From positions 62,001 through 126,000 of the forward strand of contig BCJC01000001.1 in the NCBI GenBank assembly GCA_001600175.1: a stretch of DNA of 64,000 nt, given 5' to 3'. Below are positions 47,188 through 58,853 of the stretch, in pieces (within the stretch, counting starts at the first letter, position 1; the number at the start of each line of letters is the position of its first letter). This DNA is from Erythrobasidium yunnanense (lineage: Eukaryota > Basidiomycota > Cystobasidiomycetes > Erythrobasidiales > Erythrobasidiaceae). Made by a program: the position numbers and the translations under genes. The notes below the pieces were generated by a model. The model had not been told where the DNA came from and searched no databases. It saw only the letters and a program-made list of their open reading frames with translations.

Positions 47188-48234
47188 ATGTCCATCGACC
47201 TCGACTGGAGTCAGCTGGATGCTGAGCTGACTTTGCGCTGCCTGCAAGCTGTCAACGCATCGCTAGGATCCATCAGCAAACCCGCTTTCTTGGGCGATAT
47301 CGTTGCGACCAGTCTGTCTTTTGGAAACGTTGCACCTCAGCTGGAGCTCGTCGAGATCCGGGATGTCTTCGAAGAGTTCTTGCATCTAGAATACGATGAC
47401 AACAATGACGATGACGGTCTGTCCATGTCTGCTGCTGCCTCAAGCGTCGTAGCGCCGACAGCTGCACCTCTAGCTCCCCTCTTCTCGCCTTCTGCTTCTC
47501 TCAATGGCTTTCCCAGACCTGCTCTCGGCGGTACATCCCTCTTCTCTACGCCTCATGGTGGGCTTTTCATGCATGGCAGCGGGCCCGCATCAGCCGTCCC
47601 ATCTGGATCAACCACGCCTGGCTATCCTTTTCCTCGCAACTTCCAGTACAATCACCAGGTAGATATGGATAGACGCTCGAACGCTTCCTCATCTGCGCTC
47701 AACAAAGGTAGAGGAGGGAATAATGCGACTTTGAGGGGAAGAGACATATCACCTTCCGCTGCTGGAGCAGCTCCTCCAGACCCGTCTTCTGGCGTGTCCT
47801 TACAGCTGCATTTCAGAGTTAAATATACTGGCAATATGTACATGGCGCTCGAAACCAGCATACAAGTCAATTACCCGTCTCCCTCCTTCATGAGCCTGCC
47901 TCTCAATCTGAAAGTCAGAGGACTAGCTTTCGAGGGTGTCTTCGTGGTAGCGTACGAGGGTGATCGTAAGAGGTTGCATGTATGTATCATGGACAAGGAC
48001 AGAACGCAGAGGACCACGGGAGACCAGCTACTGAGAAAGGCTACGGTGGAAAGCGAGATTGGGCATGTGGACAAGCTGGTACTGAAAGACATGGAGAAGA
48101 TAGAAGCTTTCATAGTAGAGGCAGCTCGCAAAGCTCTGCAGGTAAGCTACGTGGGCTCGGTGATGCATCTTGTCTGACGACAAGTGCAGGATGAGATCGC
48201 TTGGCCGAACTTCCAATCCTTTGCTTGGACATAA
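47188..48234 (+). CDS. MDM12: Mdm12, ERMES complex subunit
   Basis: SMP-domain lipid-transfer protein that bridges the ER and mitochondria together with Mmm1, Mdm34 and Mdm10. Two exons (47188-48141, 48190-48234) give about 332 residues. The start MSIDLDWSQLDAEL is the typical Mdm12 N-terminus (MSIDIDW); the frame is open upstream to 47092 but this ATG fits the family. Core blocks are LSFGNVAPQLELVEIRDVFEEFL, LQLHFRVKYTGNMYMALET and PLNLKVRGLAFEGVFVVAYEGD, and the end is DEIAWPNFQSFAWT. A non-conserved Ser/Pro/Gly-rich insert of about 100 residues interrupts the SMP domain, as in other fungal Mdm12 proteins. Confidence 0.92.
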
Positions 48235-48538
48235 CAAACGCAAACAGTTTCCCACGTATGTCTACGGTCTCCCGCAGGCGGACGACTCTCTCAATGCAAT
48301 TTTGAGCACCCCCTGTACGCCGTCCCGCTCTAGCTCAATTGTCGATTGCAGCTTTTCTGACTCTGTGCTGTCCCACATGTCAAGACCCGGATCGATGCTC
48401 GTTTCTTGGCAGTCGAATACAATGTACGCGGGCGACTTTGCAAATCGCCTGTCCACACATCTGATTTTCCTTCGGATAACGCTGGAAGAGGGAGTAGAAA
48501 GGCTTGCATCTGTACATGAAGGAGGCATATGTATCCAC
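48235..48538. other. Convergent 3' flanks, MDM12 / GID5
   Basis: 304 bp between two converging stop codons. Nothing recognised. Confidence 0.3.
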
Positions 48539-51500
48539 TCAATCGATGAGCATCCCTGGCATGCCGCCCAAATCTGGCTCGAAGCCTGACTCAAGCGCGT
48601 CTCTGACTCTTTCCCGTACGTCCAGACAAGGATCATCTCTCATCTCCTTGAGCTTCGACTCGATTCCCATAGAGCGGAGCTTCTGGGCGTTTTCGTTGAT
48701 CCGCCGGTGTACGGAGCCTTCGTTCCGATGGCACAGATTAACAACTGCCCAGACCGCTGCAACTCGCACATCTGCAAGCGCATGGCCCTAAACGAAAAAT
48801 GGGAGTAAGCGCCAACACCCGAGCAGAGACATTGTCTTACCAGATGAGTGTGGACAGCTCGAATAATGCCTTGCCGATTCATGATGGCTTGACGGTGCAT
48901 GCTGGAGCCGGTAGCGATGTTGACCACCAGATAGAGAGCCTGTAATCTAGCGTCAGCATTGCGGTGACCCACTGACCTTGAATCAGCGACTCACATGCAC
49001 AAGCATGTCTGTTCTGTGACTCCATAATGCTTCTTCGACGAGTGAGAACAGCCGTGCTTCTCCAATACCGCGAACAACTAGCTCGATGTCCGCTTCTTCG
49101 CTACATGCGATATTTCTGAGAATGTTGAGTATCTCTGTCTGGACTGTAACGTCCGGATCTCGAAGCAGGCTTCCAGAGGCTGAATATCAGGACCTGTAGA
49201 TTGCGCGAGGGGGAAAATCTGCTCACGCAACTGTATATTCCCAGGTCAAACATTGTGTTGTTCGAAGCTTGAGTGCCGAAGATGACCAATAAGTCAGGTT
49301 TCTGAGCGCACTCAGAGCATGATGTCTTTGTAGAGATCGCATCTGCTGTGCTCTTTCCTGCCTCCTATCCTCATTTGCCTGAACCTGTCTGTTGATCTTC
49401 GTGAACTCCACTATATTCTCTATCAGACCGTGCATACTGAGTAAGTTTGATTTGAGGGGTGAAAACTCCACGAAGACATTGCTCATGACAGCAAGTGCAG
49501 TCAACTGAGTAAGCGGTAAATGGTGGTTCTGTACCAATAGATTGTAGAGCGCTGGTCCCGCATTTGTATCGACGAAAGAAGCTTTGAGGATGTTGACGGA
49601 ACGTGACAGAGACCTCGTACAATGTGCGGCCGCACAGACTACGTTCGGGTATCTCGACGACAACGACTCGATGATATGAGGCAGGAGCTTCAACTCGGAC
49701 ACCTTGCGACAAATGTCTTCTGAGTCCATGCAGAGTGATCCAAGCGTCAACAAAGCGCCTTCGATCTGATGCGAGCGGGAAGCACCAGCTTCTTCTGTCT
49801 CGTACGGCTCGATAGGAATAGCCAGTCGATTCAGTAGAGAGGAGAGCTTTTGCAATGCTTCCATGTTGCATGCCATATCTTGTAAAGTGCGGTCGTCTCG
49901 CACGAAGTATTCTGAAAATGTAGGTAGTTCGGTCAGTACGTCAGTAGTGCTAAACCGATTTGTAGACTCACCAAGTGCAAAAGCTGCCTTCGCGCTCACA
50001 TCCTGGGAAGAATCGCCGATCAAGCTTAGGAGCACAGCAAGAACAGGCACGGTTGGTATTTGACCGTCCCAAGCGTATCCTAGTCTCTTCATATTCTTGT
50101 ACAAGCTAACTTGACTATACGATATGTGGATTCAGCTATATCAAATCGTTTGAAATGCAAGAGTCGACCTACCATTGAGCAGCAGCGAGACGCATAGCGG
50201 GCGATTTATCAGCCATTCGAGAGTTGATGATATCCCAGGGACCGCCTAGGTATCTTCGACGTAAGTACCGCTCTAAACCAGCTTTACCTGGAAACTCACT
50301 TTCGCTCAGGCGGACCAGACTAATATATCTATTGTTCTCGGCAGTCTCATCCTTCAAGAGCACCGCCAAAGCTGCAATGACACTTTCTTCGACCTGAGTT
50401 AAGCGCAAGATGAGCCAAATCCGCATAATTCCTGGGCCAGGTAAAGTTAAGAGAATAAGCGACTCACCTGATTCGCGCAGCGGCCTAGGACTCCGAATAG
50501 CATAGTCGTTGGGTCAAGCACCTTCTTGCCAGACGCACCAGACGAACTCGTACCGGCCGAGGGAGCTGGCATGGGTACGTTGAAAATCGCATCCTTCTGG
50601 GCCGAGCTTTTCGTGCAACTTGACACAATGTCGCATATGTCTCGTATGATATGAGATACTTGTGTAAGATTGGGATGATGTGACATAGGCGTATCCTGCC
50701 AAGCGTTTAGACTCTGACATGTGTGGTTTAACAAGCCCATCAGCAGCTTGGCTTCGGTGTCGCGCTATGTTCGCAAGAAACATTCTCAGTCAAGGGCAAT
50801 ATCTCTGATACTTTGGGGGAGTCTTACCAAGAAGATGCTCTCTGCGAATTCTTCTATTGCATCTCTATCCGTACGTGTTCGTGCACTAGAAGAGGCTGCC
50901 ACTTTGCCGACTACCATGCGTGGATTGCTGCTGCCGAGGTGACCATTCGAGAGCTGCAAGACCGCCTTCTTGCCTGTGCCGTTGGTATGCGAATGGATCT
51001 TGCTAAGGGCGCATTCCACGACCAACTCGTACAAGGACGAGCTTGCGCCTAGCGGATCTACGAGGTCGGTGATAGCAACGTAGAGTGCCCTCAAGGCGCG
51101 GATGGCTGATGGAAGAAGAAGGTGTACAGTCCTGGAAGCAGGGGTGTCGGCTTCTAAAGACGGAACAAGGCCACGAATGAGCTGAATGATGTGCTGGTGG
51201 GCATTCAGCTGTAGAAGAGTAGAGAGACATTGTGCACGAGCTACAAGCGGGACCAGCGTAAGTTGAAGAGGCCGGCTATCATGCAGTAAGAGATGTCGGC
51301 CTACGAATAGCGAGGGCGCTGAGGATAGCGAGACTCTCTGAACAGCATTGTGACCGTAAGCTACCCGCATCCTGTAGATCCAGGTAGCCAATGATTCTGT
51401 TTGCGCGGTTGACCGGATCAGCCCTTTCTTACCTTCCAACTTATCCCTCTCTGTCAGAGGGACCTACAATGCAATACTATCCTTCTGCTTGGCCAACTCA

Positions 51501-51664
51501 AGCTTCCTATTCGTGTTTCCTATCAGGATGTGCTTGATCCGCTTCAGAGCTTCGAGCTGAGCCGGGCCATCGTGGCTGCTGGAAGAGGATGCAGCGTCCG
51601 ATGGTTTCGCCGCTGCATGCAAGGTCTGCAAGTGGGTCGCAAGAGGTGATACCGCAATGGCCAT
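48539..51664 (-). CDS. ARM-repeat subunit of the GID/CTLH ubiquitin ligase (Gid5/Vid28/ARMC8-like)
   Basis: Armadillo-repeat protein, probably the scaffold that binds substrate receptors in the GID E3 ligase, which degrades gluconeogenic enzymes when glucose returns. It starts MAIAVSPLATHLQTL at 51664. Exon 1 includes LEALKRIKHILIGNTNRKLELAKQ, matching the ARMC8 N-terminal helix. ARM repeats follow in several exons, including ALYLVVNIATGSSMHRQAI and DVRVAAVWAVVNLCHRNEGS. The C-terminal block KLRSMGIESKLKEMRDDPCLDVRERV corresponds closely to KLRDMGIVDILHKLSQSPD in human ARMC8. It ends MPGMLID. Exon boundaries in the middle are only approximate. It shares a 202-bp divergent promoter with the gene at 51867. 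Confidence 0.8.
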
Positions 51665-51866
51665 GCTGTGAAGACGGAAGCAGGGAAGAGTTCGGGTAGG
51701 CGTGACGAAGACGCGCTTCTGCTTGCGACAACTGTCGACGTGCTAATAGTTACTGTCGACACATCCCCTACATTAATACACATCGAAAGGAGCAATAGCA
51801 GGCTGGGGTCTCTCGTCAGAGGGTTTCGGTAACATACTACGATACAACGCTTCAGATCCTGTTCGA

Positions 51867-52684
51867 ATGGATCGCGCATCTTCAAAGGCAGGCCGCACCA
51901 GTTACAAGCGACTTAAATCTATCTTCAAGAGCGATCAGAAGGCATCTCCTAGCGCTGTCTGCGAAACGAGCGCTCAGTCGTCGCGGAACCAGATTGAGGC
52001 CAAAGCTGAAGTACGATTGTCACTTACTTGAGTATTCAGGCTCATTTGTTAACGTATGGCATTGCCTTCCCTGCTTGTTTCGGTCTATCCCTCATCTCCA
52101 CGATAATGATACGGCTGACCCTTCCTCCGCCTCTGATCTCTGTCGCTAGATAGCAGCTCTTGAACAAACACTGCGTGACGCTGAGGCTGCAATCAAAGTG
52201 GCTGAGGAATATCTCATGCTCCACAGTTCGCGTAATACGCCTCCAGTGTCAGGCGCTGGGAATAAGCTCCGTGACAGCTTGCAAACCAGTAGAGTGGGCC
52301 TCACCTCAGTCATGGAAGACGGGCGACGGCGTTTATATGCGTTTGAAGAATACATAAATGGTAACACCACCCAAAATGTATCAGGTCAGTCCAACTTAAT
52401 GCTAAGCTCTGAATGGCGGAAGTTCGCGTCGGAGGCTGACTGAGTATGTAGATGGACAGGACGAAGTAAAGGAAATGGACGACACTCCTCTTCTATCGTC
52501 TAGCATAAAACACGACGTAGACCCTCACGTCCCGTCTCCGAGTCCTTCCCGTCTGTCCTTCGACACAGAGATCCATGTCCTCCGTTGCGCGGGCGACGAA
52601 GTGCTGGCGAAGATCAATACTTTGTTCACGAGTCTCGAAGCCGCTATTACGGAAGCTCCGCTGAATGGCGAATTGCAAGCTTAA
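51867..52684 (+). CDS. Hypothetical coiled-coil protein
   Basis: Three exons (51867-52010, 52150-52384, 52452-52684) keep frame and give about 203 residues. It starts MDRASSKAGRTSYKRLKSIF with a basic N-terminus. IEAKAEIAALEQTLRDAEAAIKV reads as a coiled coil across the first intron. A second helix-rich segment, DEVLAKINTLFTSLEAAITE, closes the protein. Family not recognised. It is divergent from the GID5-like gene and convergent with the next orphan (83 bp). Confidence 0.55.
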
Positions 52685-52767
52685 GATGGCTGGAATTTGA
52701 ACCATCGAGGTTACAGAGTTACTAGACAGGCAAATCATAGAAGTGAATCTGTCCCTAGGGGTACCAC

Positions 52768-53268
52768 TCACTCGATGTTCGCCGCGTCAAACATCATTCT
52801 AGTAATCTTTCCGACTTTCTCCAGCTCTGGCATTCCCTTCGTTTTCTCGTCCATCTCCTTCATGTATTTCTCCAATGGCTGAGTTCTAATGACCTTGCAT
52901 AGAATCCCGGACGACTCGATGCCTTTCTCTAAGCGATCTTGCTCTTCGGCCGCATAGATTGGCCCGATGAAAACCGCTCGTGGAGTTGTTTCTGCAGACT
53001 TGAGCTTCGTAACGAAGTCGTCTACTTCGCTTGCGACTAGTACGACCTTGTACTTGGGTGAAAGTGCATCGAAGGCTGTAGTAGCATGCGCGTCATTAGC
53101 GGACTCATTGCCGATGTTAACCGCAAAGATCAAGACGAGCTTGTCTCACTTACCAGCTTTGCCATACTCTTGGTTCTTACCAATGATCCCGATGGGGATG
53201 TCGCGATCCTCGACAGGCTGCTTCTGGCCGCTTCCATCGACATGGGTGTTATCTGTTACTACTGTCAT
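52768..53268 (-). CDS. Hypothetical small alpha/beta protein
   Basis: Two exons (53268-53154, 53075-52768) give about 140 residues. It starts MTVVTDNTHVDGSGQKQPVE. The core alternates strand and helix: IPIGIIGKNQEYGKAAF, YKVVLVASEVDDFVTKL, TTPRAVFIGPIYAAEEQ and GILCKVIR, like a small Rossmann- or flavodoxin-like fold, but no glycine-rich or catalytic motif can be named. The C-terminal 35 residues are charged and helical. Frame continuity over the intron supports a real gene. Confidence 0.6.
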
Positions 53269-53885
53269 GATAGCTAGGTAGTAATCAAGTAGGAGAAAGG
53301 AAAGTAATTCTAACTTGAAGGACAGCGTTGAAAAGCCTCTGCCACTCTGGCTGACTTGACGCGATTCACGCCGCGATCTACAATTCGGACATTCGAGATC
53401 GCTATATGCGCTGCACAGCAACTTATTCTCACTCGTAATTACAACATCAGCCGCAGTATCTGAGTACGCGCCCTACTCAGATCCGCGATAAAGACTAGTC
53501 GAGCGTCTTAAGCGTGTTCCTGGTTCAGGTCCGTGCCTGCATCAGTCTTCACTGTCTTCTACGGTGTAGTATTCGTGACAGCGAATGCAGCGTATCTCAA
53601 AATCATCACTACATAAGCGAGAGCGATGTGAGCTCCAGGCTTGCTTCTTGATTGCCTTGTCTTTCTTCAACAAATTGTCCGGACCACTTCTTTCTTCGAC
53701 ATGCTGTACAATCACTCTACTGTACTCGCTGGCGCTCTACTGAGCTTATTGGGATCGCTGAACGTATTTGAAGACATTCTCCACTCAGTCCGAATCCTGT
53801 TGAATAGGAATGTCCGGCTGTACAGCTCCCCCACTGCTCTGCGTCTGTCCTCTATACTGCACCATAAGCTGTGCTCGCGCTCGCC
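53269..53885. other. Divergent upstream region between two orphans
   Basis: About 617 bp between start codons on opposite strands. Overlapping short frames (for example 53641-54063) lack support. Confidence 0.3.
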
Positions 53886-54412
53886 ATGCCCAACGTCTTC
53901 AATGCACTCGATCAAGACCAGAACTCCCGCTATGCTGCCATCACCAAGCGAGGACCACACGCATACCAAGCTGGAGAGCCTCAATTCCAAGCACCTCGCG
54001 ACTTGCATTCCTTCAATGCGACTCTCTCGTCAGCCTGCTCAGCTCCGCCTCGCACTGTCCTAAGCTAACCTGGTGTGCAGAGCTGTCCGCTTCTGGCTAG
54101 ATGAATGGGTCAAAGATTATATATCCTGGCTCACGGCCAAGCCACCATATCTGCGGTCTCGACAGGGCCTAGAGAAACTGGGGGACGACCATGTAGGTGT
54201 CAGCTCGGTCGTGGCGTCATATCAGCGTCTGAATGCCTACCTCCCGGAAGCATCGCGTATCTATGATTCTCGAGTTTGTCGAGCGTAAAGTGGACGGTAC
54301 GACGTATCCTGCCTTCCACGAATCCATGGCCAAGCTTCATCAATTTCTTGGAAGAAGACCCATCGCAAGGCGGGAGGCACGAGGACCTGCACGAGCTCGG
54401 CTATACTTATAG
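53886..54412 (+). CDS. Hypothetical protein, three exons
   Basis: Exons 53886-54028, 54081-54192 and 54251-54412 use good GT..AG sites and keep frame, giving about 138 residues. It starts MPNVFNALDQDQNSRYAAI. The middle SAVRFWLDEWVKDYISWLTA and RVSMILEFVERKVDG look folded and rich in aromatics; the end is Arg-rich. Around 54330-54460 a second frame (FINFLEEDPSQGG ... TYRSFFTTCEEVLSWQE) also looks coding, so the C-terminus may be misplaced or the gene may be damaged. No family recognised. Confidence 0.4.
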
Positions 54413-55032
54413 GTCTTTCTTCACGACCTGCGAGGAAGTCTTGAGTTGGCAAGAGAGTAGGTCCTGCTTGCATATCTCGATAGAGGCGAGCTCTGATCTT
54501 TGTCGTACGCACAGCACACGATTACGCGGCTTACGCTATACGTCCTCCTCGTCCTATGGAAGATACGAAAGCTAGTGTCGACCCTTCCGCGTCAGCGCTG
54601 GACAACTCCGCCGGGCACGCTACAAACTAGAAAAGTCAGGCCCAGCAGATTCCCTCTTCAAGCATATGAACCAGTACGCTTGGTCATTATCACGCACTTT
54701 TGGTCATGCATGCGTCTGCAAACCATCGCAGCATATATCTTATCCGTTTGTTCAGCCTTGCAGCCCTTTCATATCCTGTTGTGAGCTGCGCATGAAATGT
54801 ATACATTCGAGAATTAGTCCTTTACTTCGTTGAAGACTGACTACATCGTATGCTACTCACAGTGTTGTCTTACCTATCTCGTGCCTGGCTCAGGTCCCGC
54901 CTGTCATGACCGAATTTGGCAAGGGATATTACGCCTTCGCTGTCTGACTCGCAGCGTTTGCGTAGAACAAATAGCTTTTCTTCTTCTTGACAATTCCATC
55001 CCATCCCTCCCGGCAGTCGCAAACACTCTATC
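54413..55032. other. Region between orphan and ubiquitin-like copy 1
   Basis: Possible leftover coding sequence of the previous gene up to about 54575, then an upstream region for the ubiquitin-like copy. No other element recognised. Confidence 0.3.
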
Positions 55033-55331
55033 ATGGCTTCTGCAGCAGTCAACAGACCACAAGGAGGTGACAGCATCAACAGCGTAATAGTAGCTATGCG
55101 TAAGCTCTTGATTTGATGGCGCCATACGGTCTTCCTCGTCGGGAAGTACATCACGTTTAAAGCAAGCTGACTTGAGATTGCGCAGTCTCTGGTCCCAAAG
55201 TTAGGGTAAATGTGTCATCTACCACCACTGTAGAAGAGCTTCGAAAGGAAATCAGCATTGTCTGCGACTTTCCCGTCAAAGACCAACGCCTAGTATACAA
55301 GGGCAAGCATCTGGCTACCGGGCGCTTCTAA
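55033..55331 (+). pseudogene. Ubiquitin-like gene, copy 1 (truncated)
   Basis: Tandem relative of the gene at 56388. Exon 1 (55033-55099) is 67 nt, exactly as in copy 2, and the intron position is shared. Exon 2 begins at 55186 and codes VRVNVSSTTTVEELRKEI ... KDQRLVYKGKHLATGRF, then stops at 55329-55331. Relative to copy 2, exon 2 is shorter by a non-multiple of three before the equivalent donor (55335/55336), which causes the stop. The region matching exon 3 of copy 2 (VENDARIDICLPCRW, from about 55390) is still visible downstream but out of reach. The predicted product lacks the last beta strand of the ubiquitin fold, so it is probably a decaying copy. A short functional product cannot be excluded. 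Confidence 0.65.
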
Positions 55332-56387
55332 TAAGGTACTTTCCACTGATATGTAACTCTCGGCATCGCTGATACATAGTCGCGGACTAGGTGGAGAACG
55401 ACGCCAGGATTGATATATGCCTGCCTTGTCGATGGGCTAAAGCGGACAGGTTTGAGACGGACCGCAGCCAAAGAATTAGAATGGAGGTGGTATAACTTTG
55501 CATATGGTAGTCGGTGTTGGGCATTTGATGGATGGATGAGATGGAAGGGTATTGGTTTCGAGTATTCGGTGTTTGTATAGATCTTTCCTTTAAGAACTTA
55601 AAGCTTTAATTCTAACTATATAGTCTTTGTCAAGATACTTTGAATGTATTGTAACCTTACAAGACCGATCGTCAGACCTGCCCGGCTCACCTGAATACTG
55701 GACATCAGTCGTTCACTATAGAGATAAAATCGAAACTAGGAGGGTGTGCGCCAGGTATGCAGAAGCTTGAAGATAGGGGATGGACCGAGTCTCGTCCAAA
55801 GGGTCTCATAGCTTGTCTCTGTGGAGAGACGCGTTAACGTGTCCGGAGGCATCCGCCCGATGAACCAGACTCTCTCAGCTAGACTCGCTTGACCTCGACG
55901 TCTACTAAGCGATACACTATTACATTGTGAGCGCCAGGTTCTGCGCGGATGTGTCCAGCTCAGTATACATAGGCCCTCTGGCACGACGCATCCAAATCGG
56001 AGATGCGATGGGGATAGAGAGGATGGACAGCGAGGGGGTATATAAGAGAAGCTGTCTTGCAGAGTAATAGAAGCCATGAAAGGTTATATGTCTGGTAATT
56101 TTTAGGAGACCGTTCGAAGAAGGTTGAGGGCGAACTAGCGCTAGAAAGCAATAGTAGTGCCGGGGACCATGTCGCTGCTGCTGCCGGTGAGTCACGGATT
56201 TGAAGTCTTGTAGTTGCGTACGGAGTGGAGTCTTGGGTCATTTTGGTTCCTGACTCACCCGCCAAAGTATGGCTCGAATGTCGTACTGGATGTTGCATCA
56301 CTCATCTCAGTCCAACAGCTCGAGTGCTCAACCTCAACCTCGACATCTTGCAATAAATCGTAATTGGCTCGCTTGTGGTCCCTGGCT
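55332..56387. other. Region between the two ubiquitin-like copies
   Basis: Begins with the unused exon-3-like remnant of copy 1 (about 55390-55490) and continues as the promoter region of copy 2. Minus-strand frames at 55736-56301 are long but without motifs and were rejected. Confidence 0.35.
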
Positions 56388-56858
56388 ATGCTCTCTAGAG
56401 CAGACGAACGATCTCAAGTACAAGACAGCGCAATCCAGCTTGTAGTAATTACTCGTAAGTTCTTGATTGGCGATAGAGCATATCGCTTGTTCAACGAGAT
56501 ATTGGACGAGCGGCAAGCTGACTCGCATTAAGTTACCAGTCGTTGGCATCAAATATCGTTTCGACGTAACGCTCAATACAACCGTGGAAGAGCTTCGGGA
56601 GAATATTAGAACTACCTGTGGAGTGCCTCTCGAGCAGCAACGCTTAGTCCACAAGGGCAAACATGTGGCGGCTGGCACTCTGGCTTCTAACAAAGTAAGG
56701 AACGCTACTGAGCTTCACTACAATCTTACCAGTGTTGCTAATGCCTGCTTACTGTCCAGGTGGAAAATAATGCGGACATATACATAGTCCTGCCGTGTCA
56801 GTGGGTCAGCTGGGACGGAGATGAAGCAGATAGCAGCCAATACAGTGGGGCGCCGTGA
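56388..56858 (+). CDS. Ubiquitin-like domain protein, copy 2
   Basis: Three exons (56388-56454, 56540-56694, 56760-56858) give about 106 residues. After a 15-residue leader the protein follows ubiquitin strand by strand: QLVVITLVGIKYRFDVTLN for strands 1-2, TTVEELRENIRTTCGVPLEQ for the helix, QRLVHKGKHV for strands 3-4, and VENNADIYIVL for strand 5. It ends PCQWVSWDGDE ... YSGAP, with no Gly-Gly end, so it is not expected to be conjugated. The role is unknown; small UBL proteins often act as proteasome or Cdc48 adaptors, which is inference. A damaged tandem copy lies 1.1 kb upstream. Confidence 0.7.
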
Positions 56859-57557
56859 TATGCTGGTATCATGGCCGCTGCTGGACTGCGCCTGGGTTGA
56901 CTGTATCAGTTTTAAGTGTTTCTTTCGCATATGTGTTTCTGTTGGTCAGAAGTTCTAAATCACATTGGTCAATGTATTGATGCTGTGGCACATTGTAATA
57001 TTATCAGACCGCCAACCAGGTTCGGGTTGTATTGACGTCTCAATAGCTGATCTGCCCGCGTGAATGGGCAGAGGTCTTGTAGGTATGCCGAAGGCCAGGC
57101 TTTCCCGACCTTGGAAGAGATGTATCATAGCCGCCAATATATTCTAAGCTACGGAAGATGCCTCAAATTTGAAGTGCACAAGGATTGATATATCTCCCTG
57201 TTATGGCGACCTTTAGGAGCTTGCTATTCAGGCATAAAGTGGATCAGGGAAGGAGTAGGCAAACAGAAGATAGATTAGTAAGGGATGCAGAAGAGAGGGT
57301 ATCTTGGTAGGGAGGAAGACAGGGATAAGGATTTTCGACAAAGCGTACGCTTTCAGGCGGGTCTGCGCAAGCCAGGTAACTTAGGGCGAAACAGAATCGT
57401 GCATCCATACTCCTGCTTGTCTGTGTCACATCAACGCGACAAGTTTTTGCATTTTCCCCTGGCTCTTTTTTGCCACTGGCTTTTTCCTTCCCAGAGGAGT
57501 GAGAGAAATCCTCGCGGTTGTCTTTCCTGCCGCAAGCACTCATCGCATTCAGCAATC
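56859..57557. other. Upstream region of the eS27 gene
   Basis: About 0.7 kb with no supported gene. A T- and CT-rich stretch at about 57440-57495 precedes the start, as is common for fungal ribosomal protein promoters. Confidence 0.35.
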
Positions 57558-58283
57558 ATGGCTAGAGGAAAGGTGAGCATACAGCAAGCAGCAAGACCAG
57601 CAAGGTAGACGAGCGGGCAGGCAGCAAGAATGGTGAAGATTGAGGGGAGTCAGGTTGGCAGCAGGAAGGATCAAGCGAAGGAATCAGCAAGAACGATGAG
57701 GCAACCATTCGACATCCGAGCATACGTACAAGATACTTCAACAGCGACTACGCCTGCTCCTACGATCCCCAGCCCGCTCGCTCGTCTTTGCTGGTGTTCG
57801 CAAGTCAATCCTGGCGGCGAATGGCGACTGACTCTTTTTCCCCGTCTTCGCAGTCAAAGATCCAAAAGAGAATCGCCTCTGGTCTCAAGTATGACCTGCT
57901 CAACCCAAGCAAGTCGCTCGAGGCTCAGCTTCACGTAAGTTCTGGCGCTGCTTCAATCTGGGTGGCCAACCGCCTATCTCGCCGCCGAGGGCTAATCTCG
58001 ATGCCTGTGGGATACAGAAAAAGAAGAGACTAGTGCAAGGCCCCAACTCTTACTTCATGGACGTAAAGTGCCCTGGATGCTTCAACATCACCACCGTCTT
58101 TTCACACGCTCAAACCGTCGTCATCTGCGGATCATGCCAAACCGTCCTGTGCCAGCCAACCGGTGGTAAAGCACGTCTGACAGAGGGTGAGTCCATACAC
58201 TTTCTTCTATCGTCGCCCGTTGTAATTATGCTGACGGTCTCTTCGTGTGTGTTGTAGGCTGCTCTTTCCGCAGAAAGGCGTAA
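57558..58283 (+). CDS. RPS27: 40S ribosomal protein eS27
   Basis: Zinc-binding protein of the small ribosomal subunit. Four exons (57558-57572, 57854-57934, 58018-58186, 58258-58283) give about 96 residues. [24 protein letters not shown] and [31 protein letters not shown] are near-invariant family blocks, and the zinc ligands CPGC and CGSC are intact. The N-terminus is unusual. Most eS27 proteins start a few residues before DLLNPS, but here [18 protein letters not shown] precedes it. The first intron is long for this window (281 nt), so the true first exon could differ. Confidence 0.92.
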
Positions 58284-58853
58284 GCTCCTCCACCATCTTT
58301 CCTACCAGTCATTCCTATGTCTCGTTTCATTACTGTAGTATCACGTTCGGAGGTGGAAACATCGTCGGTTTCGCATTTGGAGAGAGAGAGAAATATAGAA
58401 AGAAGGGCAGGAGCGCGATGCTTTGATTAAGGACAAAGTGTGCAGCGAAGGAGGCGATGGAGCAAGAAGGAGAGATGGACATTAAGCACTGCCTGACGAC
58501 GATACTGCGTATTAGAGGGCTTGCTGGGCAAGGGAAAGACATATGGCTTAAGAAAAGAAGATAATGGCACCAAGTCAAGGGAGGCTCTTGGGGAAGGCAG
58601 CATATCAATTTGTCGTCAGCCATATCTCGCAAGAGAGAGTTCCCAGCTTCGTCTCCTCAGTCACTCTTTCGTTGTTCGTCCTTTTCTTCGTCACTCAATC
58701 GTTCCTTTCGCACGTTCATTTTTGGAAATGCAAAGTTCATCGTTCCTGCTCTATCACTTCCTTGAATTCTACATTGACAATCATCCAACATACTGAATCT
58801 GATTCACTCATCACTAATCTCAACATCGCCTGCTTACGGGCTGGTACGGACTG
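58284..58853. other. Convergent 3' flanks, eS27 / BRO1 gene
   Basis: 570 bp between converging stop codons. Open frames on both strands lack motifs. Nothing else seen. Confidence 0.3.

Noticed and set aside
55736-56301. Overlapping minus-strand frames between ubiquitin-like copies
   Set aside because: Three overlapping frames without motifs; none has a good start or splice pattern.
57573-57853. Possible snoRNA in the long eS27 intron
   Set aside because: Ribosomal introns often host snoRNAs, but I found no convincing box C and box D pair with a terminal stem.
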